This document shows, one piece after another, positions 58,074 through 64,000 of a stretch of DNA of 64,000 nt (within the stretch, counting starts at the first letter, position 1; each line of letters opens with the position of its first letter). A model generated the notes under the pieces. The model was given only the letters and a program-made list of their open reading frames with translations. It was not told where the DNA came from and made no database searches. Location: contig DAMBWF010000004.1 in assembly GCA_032052615.1 (NCBI GenBank), positions 62,001-126,000 on the forward strand, in the 5' to 3' direction. Made by a program: the position numbers and the translations under genes. Source of the DNA: Pseudomonas_T sp032052615. GTDB taxonomy: Bacteria; Pseudomonadota; Gammaproteobacteria; Pseudomonadales; Pseudomonadaceae.

Positions 58074-60209
58074 CTAGACCTTGAACTGATTGACCAGCCG
58101 GCGCTGCTGCTCGGCGAGCCGGGTCAGGTCGCCGCTGGCGGCGCTGGCCTCGTCGGCGCCGCTGGCCACCTCCGCCGCCACCTGGCCGATATTGGTCACG
58201 TTGCGGTTGATGTCCTCGGCCACCGCGCTCTGCTCCTCGGCGGCGCTGGCGATCTGAGTGTTCATGTCGTTAATCACCGAAACCGCCTGGGTGATAGCGT
58301 CCAGCGCCTCGGCCGCTTCGTTGGCGTGGCGCACGCTGTCGTCGGTCTTCGCCTGGCTCTCTTCCATGACCTTCACCACTTGGTGGGTGCCGCCCTGCAA
58401 CTGCTGGATCATCGTCTGGATTTCTTCCGTGGCCTGCTGGGTCTTCTGGGCCAGGTTGCGGACTTCGTCGGCGACCACGGCGAAGCCGCGTCCCTGTTCG
58501 CCGGCTCGCGCCGCCTCGATGGCCGCGTTGAGGGCCAGCAGGTTGGTCTGCTCGGCGATGCTGCGGATCGCCACGAGGATCGCGTTGATGTTCTCGCTGT
58601 CGCGGGCCAGGGTCTGCACCACGCCGACAGCCCGGCCGATCTCGCCGGCCAGGTCGGCGATGGCGCGGGCGGTGCTGTCCACCACCTGGCGGCCTCGGTT
58701 CGCGGCGTCATCCGCGTGGCTCGCCGCCTCGGCGGCGCGGCTGGCGTTCTGCGCCACGTCTTGGGCGGTGGCGGTCATCTCATGGATGGCCGTGGCCACT
58801 TGGTCGATCTCCGACATCTGCTTCTGGATGCCCTGGTTGGTGCGAATGGCGATGTCGGCGGTGTGCTCGGAGGCGTCGCTGACCTTCTGCACCGAGGCCA
58901 CCACATCGCCGAACATGGCTTGCAGCTTGGCCAGGAAGGTGTTGAAGCCCGTGGCGATGGCACCGAGTTCGTCGCGCCGGCCGACTTGCAGGCGGCGCGT
59001 GAGGTCGCCTTCGCCCTGGGCGATGTCGTCGAGCATCGTCACCATCTGCCGTAGCGGGCGGGCGATGCCGTAGCCGAGCAGCCACACCAGCACCAGGGCC
59101 AGGGCAGCGACCACGAGGCCGGTCACGGTCATGCCGAAGATTTCCTCGTCGCGCCGCGCGCTGAAGTCCTGTTGGAGGTTTTCCAGGTCGGCCATGACGG
59201 TCTGTATCGGCAGGTCGATGCCCAGAATCCAGCGGGTTTGGGTGTCGCTGATCGTGAAGGGTACCAGCAGCAGGATGCGCCCTCCGGCCTCGTCGACCTG
59301 GTAGAGCGGTTGGTCGCCTTGAAGACGCTGGAGCTCCTCGGCCAGCTTGCCGCTCAGCGTTTCCGTCGCCGGCGTGCCCAATTTGCCGGCATCGCTGGTG
59401 TAGGCCACCAGGCGCTGGTTGGTGGAGATCAGCATCATGCGGCCGGCGCCGTCATAGAGCTGCTGGTTGGCGGCCACCAGGGACTGCTGGATGAAATCCA
59501 GGGACAAGTCGACGCCGGCTACCCCGCGGAAGGCGCCGTTGACCAGGATCGGCACGTTGAAGGACGACAGCAGCACGGTCTTGCCGCCCATCTCGTAGGG
59601 CGCGGGATCGACGATACAGGTGCGCTTGGTTTCGCGCGGGCACAGGTAGTACTCGCCTTCGCGCACGCCAGTGGGCAGGCGTTTCTCGCTGAGCATGGTG
59701 GCCCCCAGGGGCTCCATGGTCAGCGTGCCGTCGGCGCGGCGGTACCACCAGGGCGCGAAGCGTCCGCTGGCGTCGTAGCCCGGCTGATTGGCATAGAGGT
59801 CGTCGTTACGGTCGAAGGCATTGGCTTCCCAACCGATATAGGCGTCGATCACCTTGGGGTTGGCCGCCACCGTGTTGCGCAGCAGCGTGGACAGTTCTTC
59901 CCGGCTCAGGCTCAAGGCCGGCGTTCCGTCGGCGTTCGTCTGCCCCATGAGGGCATTGGTCTGGGCCAGGCTGGTGGCCAGCGTGAGGGGGTATTCCAGG
60001 CTGCGCTGGATCTGCCCCACCTGTTCGCGCGCCATCGTCATCAGGCGCTCATCGAGCACTTGGCGGAACAGGGTACGGGTGTGGTTCTGGATCGTGTCCT
60101 GGGTCCTTGCCCCCGCGAACAGCGCGTATAGCACCAAAGCCACCACAACGGCCAGGACGCAGGCGCTCGCCAGCGCGGCCACTGAAAACTGAATGGATTT
60201 GAATTTCAT
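58074..60209 (-). CDS. Methyl-accepting chemotaxis protein with dCache sensor
   Basis: A 711-residue chemoreceptor. Transmembrane helix 1 (about 8-32), periplasmic dCache_1-like sensor (about 40-350) with AYIGWEANAFDRNDDLYANQPGYDASGRFAPWWY and GVAGVDLSLDFIQ, helix 2 (about 361-382), HAMP (about 383-436, ARPLRQMVTMLDDIAQGEGDLTRRL), and a signalling domain with the hairpin tip EAARAGEQGRGFAVVADEVRNLAQKTQQATEEIQ. The sensor resembles polyamine/amine receptors such as TlpQ/McpU in its GWEANAFD segment, but the ligand is uncertain. No C-terminal pentapeptide for CheR is evident. Confidence 0.9.
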   Translation of the reverse strand: MKFKSIQFSVAALASACVLAVVVALVLYALFAGARTQDTIQNHTRTLFRQVLDERLMTMAREQVGQIQRSLEYPLTLATSLAQTNALMGQTNADGTPALSLSREELSTLLRNTVAANPKVIDAYIGWEANAFDRNDDLYANQPGYDASGRFAPWWYRRADGTLTMEPLGATMLSEKRLPTGVREGEYYLCPRETKRTCIVDPAPYEMGGKTVLLSSFNVPILVNGAFRGVAGVDLSLDFIQQSLVAANQQLYDGAGRMMLISTNQRLVAYTSDAGKLGTPATETLSGKLAEELQRLQGDQPLYQVDEAGGRILLLVPFTISDTQTRWILGIDLPIQTVMADLENLQQDFSARRDEEIFGMTVTGLVVAALALVLVWLLGYGIARPLRQMVTMLDDIAQGEGDLTRRLQVGRRDELGAIATGFNTFLAKLQAMFGDVVASVQKVSDASEHTADIAIRTNQGIQKQMSEIDQVATAIHEMTATAQDVAQNASRAAEAASHADDAANRGRQVVDSTARAIADLAGEIGRAVGVVQTLARDSENINAILVAIRSIAEQTNLLALNAAIEAARAGEQGRGFAVVADEVRNLAQKTQQATEEIQTMIQQLQGGTHQVVKVMEESQAKTDDSVRHANEAAEALDAITQAVSVINDMNTQIASAAEEQSAVAEDINRNVTNIGQVAAEVASGADEASAASGDLTRLAEQQRRLVNQFKV

Positions 60210-60430
60210 AGAAGCTCCGGGGGTCTCAGTTGCGCTCGTCAGCCTTATCGGCAAACCTTGGGCAAGCGTTAGGCATCGAAGTGGAAACAGTGCGAGCTCC
60301 ATGCTCCGCGCGCATCGGCGGCCTCGTCTCCGCCGTGCGGCTTGCCTCAAGGAAAGTGGATGACCTTCCTTTATGCAAGCCGAGACCGATTCAACTCGCC
60401 CGTCCGGGCTGCTTTCGAGGGCAATCAGTC

Positions 60431-61246
60431 ATGACCCGTACCCGGTACCTTTCGCCCGTCCTGTTCGCGCCTCTGCTACTGGCCGGTTGCCAGGCGGTGA
60501 ATACCACCAGCGGCGGCGCGGTGGGCGTGGAGCGCAAGCAGTACATGTTCAGCCTGTTGTCCAGCCAGCAGGTGGACGCGATGTATGCCCAGTCCTATGC
60601 CCAGACCTTGCAGGAGGCGTCGAGCAAGGGTGTGCTAGAGAAGAGCGGCGCGGACGCCCGGCGTGTCGACGCGGTGGCCCGCCGGCTGATCGCCCAGGCG
60701 CCGGTCTTTCGTCCCGATGCGGCGCAATGGGCCTGGGAAACCAACGTGATCGACAGCGAGGAGCTCAATGCCAACTGCGGGCCGGGCGGCAAGATCATCG
60801 TCTACAGCGGCTTGATCGAGCAGCTCAAGTTGACCGACGACGAGCTGGCCGCCGTCATGGGCCACGAAATCGCCCACGCCTTGCGCGAGCACGGCCGCGA
60901 GGCCATGTCCAAGGCTTATGGCGTGCAAGTGGCGTCCCAGATGGGGGCGGCCCTCGGTGTCAGCGAGGGGAGCCTGCAACTGGCCAACACTGGCGTGGAA
61001 TACCTGATGACCTTGCCCAACAGCCGCGCCAACGAGAACGAGGCGGACCTCATCGGCTTGGAACTGGCCGCCCGCGCCGGCTACGACCCCAACGCCGCCC
61101 TGAGCCTGTGGGACAAGATGAGCAAGGCCAGCGAGGGCGCGCCGCCGGAGTTCATGAGCACCCACCCGTCCTCCGGCTCGCGCATCGCCTCGCTGAAGGC
61201 GGCCATTCCCAAGGTCATGCCGCTGTACCAGCAAGCCAAAAAGTGA
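60431..61246 (+). CDS. M48-family metallopeptidase lipoprotein
   Basis: A 271-residue protein beginning with a lipoprotein signal (YLSPVLFAPLLLAGC, lipobox LAGC). The peptidase motif MGHEIAHALREHGREAMSK contains HExxH-type HEIAH, and the third zinc ligand is in NEADLIGLELAARAGYDPNAAL (Glu). LoiP/YcaL and related small M48 lipoproteins work in outer-membrane protein quality control. The ATG at 60431 was chosen for the signal peptide; the long in-frame extension upstream is not homologous. Confidence 0.9.
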   Translation: MTRTRYLSPVLFAPLLLAGCQAVNTTSGGAVGVERKQYMFSLLSSQQVDAMYAQSYAQTLQEASSKGVLEKSGADARRVDAVARRLIAQAPVFRPDAAQWAWETNVIDSEELNANCGPGGKIIVYSGLIEQLKLTDDELAAVMGHEIAHALREHGREAMSKAYGVQVASQMGAALGVSEGSLQLANTGVEYLMTLPNSRANENEADLIGLELAARAGYDPNAALSLWDKMSKASEGAPPEFMSTHPSSGSRIASLKAAIPKVMPLYQQAKK

Positions 61247-61264
61247 GCCGGGCGAGGTGGTGTC

Positions 61265-61660
61265 TCAATGCAGGGCGGCGACCCGCACCCTCACCGGCTG
61301 CGGGTCGCTGCCGTCCAGCAGCACGCCGTGGTGCACCGTGTTGATGTAAAGCAGGCGCTCGCCATACTGGATGCGCGCCTGGATCGCATAGCTGTGGCCG
61401 GGGTGGATATCGGCCGGGTCGTAGAGCAGATGGAAGCGCCTGGGCACCGGGCCGCGCACCCATTCCTGCTGCCGGGCGAGTTCCCGGGGCGGCTCGTCCG
61501 CGCGGGTCAGGTCCAACAGGCGCACGCTGAGCACCGCATCGTCCGGCAGGTCCTCATGGGCATGGTAGAAGACCTCGCCCCGCAGACTGGCCGGTGTCCG
61601 GCCGAGGCTGCAGGCGGAGAGCAGCAGGGCCGCTGACAGGTACAGGACGGGTCGAAGCAT
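61265..61660 (-). CDS. YbaY-family lipoprotein
   Basis: A 131-residue protein with a lipoprotein signal MLRPVLYLSAALLLSAC (lipobox LSAC) and a single YbaY domain: RGEVFYHAHEDLPDDAVLSVRLLDLTRADEPP, FHLLYDPADIHPGHSYAIQARI and a beta-rich end. YbaY lipoproteins are related to the type III secretion lipoprotein chaperone-like fold. Start 61660 places the lipobox correctly; longer start 61723 lacks signal character. It converges with the M48 gene, 18 bp away, and lies downstream of plsB on the same strand. Confidence 0.8.
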   Translation of the reverse strand: MLRPVLYLSAALLLSACSLGRTPASLRGEVFYHAHEDLPDDAVLSVRLLDLTRADEPPRELARQQEWVRGPVPRRFHLLYDPADIHPGHSYAIQARIQYGERLLYINTVHHGVLLDGSDPQPVRVRVAALH

Positions 61661-61740
61661 GGGCGATCTCGTTGACGGCGAACAACGCCCGTCCGACAGC
61701 GACCGCCCGGGGAAGTTGCGCAAACGCCCGGCGCGATCCG

Positions 61741-64000
61741 TCAGGCGGCGCCCGGCGGAAGCGCCTCGGGCGGTTCCCGGGGTTCGTCCGGCTCGCCGGG
61801 GCGATCCTGGGTCACCTGACGGATGGACAGGCGGATTTCCGCGGGCAGCACCCGTTTCGCGGCGCCTTCCACCACTTCGCCCAGGAGCGGGTGGTAACTC
61901 AGCTTGCCGGCCTCGTCCTGGCGCAGCCCCCGTTGGTCCAGCAAGGTCTGGATGAAGCGGCGGAACAGGCTCTTGTCAAAGAATTCCGGGGCGTTCAGCC
62001 CATGCAGAATCGACAGGCGCTGGGCCATCACCGTGCAGAGGTTTTCCAGCTCTTCCGCCGTCAGCCCGTGCTGGCCGACGTTGAGCAGCAGGGCGATGGC
62101 CATGTAGAAGCGCTGCAGGGTCTGCACGATGGCCCGGGATAGCAGGGTAAGGAGGACGAACTGCCGCGAGCTGGGCGCTGGCCGCACGTAGACATCCCCT
62201 TCGGTCCGCAGTAGCCCTTGTTCCACGAACGCCGCCAGCCACTCGTCCACCACCGCGTCCAGCTCGTCCACGTCCCAACGGATGAACAGCTCCGCCTGCA
62301 AGTAGGGGTAGAGGGCCTTGGTGAAGCGCAGGATCTGCTCCCGGCTCATCCGCGAGCTGCTCTGGAAGAAACAGGCCAGCAGCGCCGGCAGGGCGAACAC
62401 GTGCAGGACGTTGTTGCGGTAGTAGGTCATCAGCACCGCGTTCTGTTCGTCCAGGTAGAGGATGCGGCCCAAGGCGTCGTTCTGTTCCGCCAGCAGGTTC
62501 ATGCTGCGCACGTATTCGATGAGTGCCTGGCCGTCGCCCTCGGGCAGGGTCGCGTGGGGCGAGTAGGGCACTCGGCGGAACAGTGCCAGGTACAGGTCGA
62601 GGATGCGCGCCAGGGCGCGCTCGTCCAGGGCCAGGCGGCTGGTGGAAAGCAGCGCCAGGGCCACCAGGTTGACCGGGTTGATGGCCGCCGCGTCGTTGAG
62701 CCGGCGCGCCACCGTGACCGCCAATTGGTTGGTGGTGTCGCTCAGCCAGTCCGGCCGGTAGTCGGGGCCCAGCGCCTGGTCGCGCCAGTCCGGCTGGCGC
62801 TGGTCGAGGAATTCCGCCAGCTTGATCGGTTCGCCGAAGTTCACCGAGACCGAGCCGAAGCGTTGCTGGCGAATGGCGTTGAGCACCTTGAACAGGTCGA
62901 AGATCGACTCTTTCTTCTTGCTCGCGCCGCGCAGCTCGCCCAGGTAGGTGCGGCCCTCCAGCACCCGTTCGTAGCCGATGTACACCGGGACGAAGACAAT
63001 GGGCAGGCGGGACGAGCGCAGGAAGCTGCGCAGGGTGATCGCCAGCATGCCGGTCTTCGGGTGCAGCATGCGCCCGGTGCGCGAGCGGCCGCCCTCCACG
63101 AAGTACTCCACCGGGAACCCACGGCTGAACAGGGTGTGCAGGTATTCGTTGAACACCGCCGTATAGAGTGGGTTGCCCTTGAAGGTACGGCGCATGAAGA
63201 AGGCTCCGCCCCGGCGCAGCAGGCCGCCGATCACCGGCATGTTCAGGTTGATGCCGGCGGCGATGTGGGGCGGCGTCAGGCCGTTGCGGAACAGCAGGTA
63301 GGACAGCAGCAGGTAGTCGATGTGGCTGCGGTGGCAGGGCACGTAGATGACTTCGTGGCCTTGGGCGACATCCTGCACGCCCTCGATGTGGTTGATCCGG
63401 ATGCCCTCGTAGAGCTTGTTCCAGAACCAGCTCAGCACCACTTCCAGGAAGCGGATCGCGGTGTAGGTGTAGTCCGAGGCGATCTCGTTGGCATAGCGCA
63501 GCGCCTGGGCCTCGGCCTTGTCCACGGGAACCTTGTCCCGCTCCATTTCCTCGGCGATGGCCTGGCGTACCTGGGGCCCGTGGACCAGCCCCTTCACCAA
63601 GTTGCGCCGGTGAGACACGTCCGGGCCGATCACCGCCGTCTTCTGATTGCGGAAGTGCACCCGCAGGATGCGCTGCACCATGCGCAGGGTCCGCTCCGGT
63701 CCCTTGCCCTGGTTCACCAGCTCGCGCAGGTGGATCGGCGCGGAGAACTGTACCCGGGTCTTGCGCCCGAGAATCAGGATGGTGACCAGCCGGCGCAGGC
63801 GCCCCGTCACCGCCCAGTCGTCGGCGAACAGCAGCTTCCAGGGGCTGGTCTCGCGGTCCGGCGACTGCCCCCAGAACACGCTCACCGGAATGATCTGCGC
63901 ATCTTCCACCGCCTGCTGCTGGATCGCCCCCAGCACCCGTACCAGGGCCGGCGGGCTGCTGCGCTTGTCCTGGCGGCCGAACCAGTCCGGGTCGGGCGTC
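61741..64000 (-). CDS. plsB: Glycerol-3-phosphate acyltransferase (5' end outside window)
   Basis: PlsB attaches the first acyl chain to glycerol-3-phosphate in phospholipid synthesis at the inner membrane. The frame is open to the right edge, giving over 750 residues with the N terminus missing; residues at the edge read TPDPDWFGRQDKRSSPPALVRVLG. The acyltransferase block is intact: VPCHRSHIDYLLLSYLLF (HRSHID, catalytic His and Asp), GGAFFMRRTFKGN, YFVEGGRSRTGRML and VFVPVYIGYERVLEG. The last residues are proline- and glutamate-rich. Together with olsA, olsB, the PlsC-like gene and the cardiolipin synthase, the window is rich in membrane-lipid enzymes. Confidence 0.95.
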   Translation of the reverse strand, partial: TPDPDWFGRQDKRSSPPALVRVLGAIQQQAVEDAQIIPVSVFWGQSPDRETSPWKLLFADDWAVTGRLRRLVTILILGRKTRVQFSAPIHLRELVNQGKGPERTLRMVQRILRVHFRNQKTAVIGPDVSHRRNLVKGLVHGPQVRQAIAEEMERDKVPVDKAEAQALRYANEIASDYTYTAIRFLEVVLSWFWNKLYEGIRINHIEGVQDVAQGHEVIYVPCHRSHIDYLLLSYLLFRNGLTPPHIAAGINLNMPVIGGLLRRGGAFFMRRTFKGNPLYTAVFNEYLHTLFSRGFPVEYFVEGGRSRTGRMLHPKTGMLAITLRSFLRSSRLPIVFVPVYIGYERVLEGRTYLGELRGASKKKESIFDLFKVLNAIRQQRFGSVSVNFGEPIKLAEFLDQRQPDWRDQALGPDYRPDWLSDTTNQLAVTVARRLNDAAAINPVNLVALALLSTSRLALDERALARILDLYLALFRRVPYSPHATLPEGDGQALIEYVRSMNLLAEQNDALGRILYLDEQNAVLMTYYRNNVLHVFALPALLACFFQSSSRMSREQILRFTKALYPYLQAELFIRWDVDELDAVVDEWLAAFVEQGLLRTEGDVYVRPAPSSRQFVLLTLLSRAIVQTLQRFYMAIALLLNVGQHGLTAEELENLCTVMAQRLSILHGLNAPEFFDKSLFRRFIQTLLDQRGLRQDEAGKLSYHPLLGEVVEGAAKRVLPAEIRLSIRQVTQDRPGEPDEPREPPEALPPGAA

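Overview
The window reads as an uninterrupted piece of chromosome from a high-G+C gammaproteobacterium, most likely Pseudomonas in the broad sense. Three things point there: an MvaT-type nucleoid protein, which is a Pseudomonas-specific H-NS analogue; gene orders I recall from P. aeruginosa (usp-olsA-olsB; mntH-fumarase-GGDEF protein-ferredoxin reductase-pykA; RDD to DUF58 cluster, sbcB-mvaT-purU; uraA-upp-hpt-PA4642-mqo); and strongly G/C-ending codons. Those blocks are not adjacent in P. aeruginosa as I remember it, so this chromosome looks like a rearranged mosaic of conserved blocks. I found no rRNA, tRNA, IS element, prophage or CRISPR array. Both the alcohol dehydrogenase at the left edge and plsB at the right edge are cut by the window.

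Layout. 1-6.4 kb: end of an alcohol dehydrogenase, an orphan cyclodeaminase-like protein, then a DNA repair run sbcC-alkA-ada. 6.4-15 kb: rlmF, an SLC13/TrkA-C permease, a secreted M14 peptidase, a small winged-helix protein, a GT-C glycosyltransferase and a 0.6 kb non-coding stretch. 15-20.6 kb: valS, a universal stress protein behind a perfect Anr/FNR box, and the ornithine lipid genes olsB-olsA behind a four-repeat Pho box. 20.6-26.7 kb: an acyl-CoA dehydrogenase-like protein, a di-iron MBL protein, a YceI protein, a phospholipase D/cardiolipin synthase, a DJ-1 protein, a ribbon-helix-helix protein and mntH. 26.8-27.6 kb: a lower-G+C YhfG-Fic toxin-antitoxin pair. 27.6-34.4 kb: fumarase, diguanylate cyclase (SadC-like), ferredoxin reductase, pykA, a TPR lipoprotein, a DUF4124 protein and a PilZ protein. 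34.5-41.6 kb: a tightly coupled minus-strand membrane operon (RDD, SpoIIM-like, DUF4129, DUF4350, MoxR, DUF58). 41.7-45.9 kb: membrane protein, sbcB, mvaT, purU. 45.9-48.2 kb: a DUF1244-HopJ fusion and the tetrahydromonapterin genes folX-folE-folM. 48.3-53.7 kb: uraA, upp, hpt, two small proteins and mqo. 54.3-64 kb: a small protein, YajG lipoprotein, acyltransferase, CPXCG and DUF2007 proteins, a degenerate SRAP protein, a chemoreceptor, an M48 lipoprotein, a YbaY-like lipoprotein and plsB.

Themes. Most genes are core housekeeping. The most unusual features are: (1) an Ada protein that has lost all four zinc/methyl-acceptor cysteines of its N-terminal domain but keeps its AraC and O6-methyltransferase domains; (2) a related 15-bp tandem repeat that forms the Ada C-terminal tail and resumes after its stop codon; (3) an SRAP/YedK-family protein with Ser in place of the catalytic Cys2 and two further active-site residues replaced; (4) a single-chain DUF1244-HopJ fusion; (5) a Fic/YhfG module inserted in a conserved block. 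Gene functions were assigned by reading motifs and family resemblance; no database search was run.
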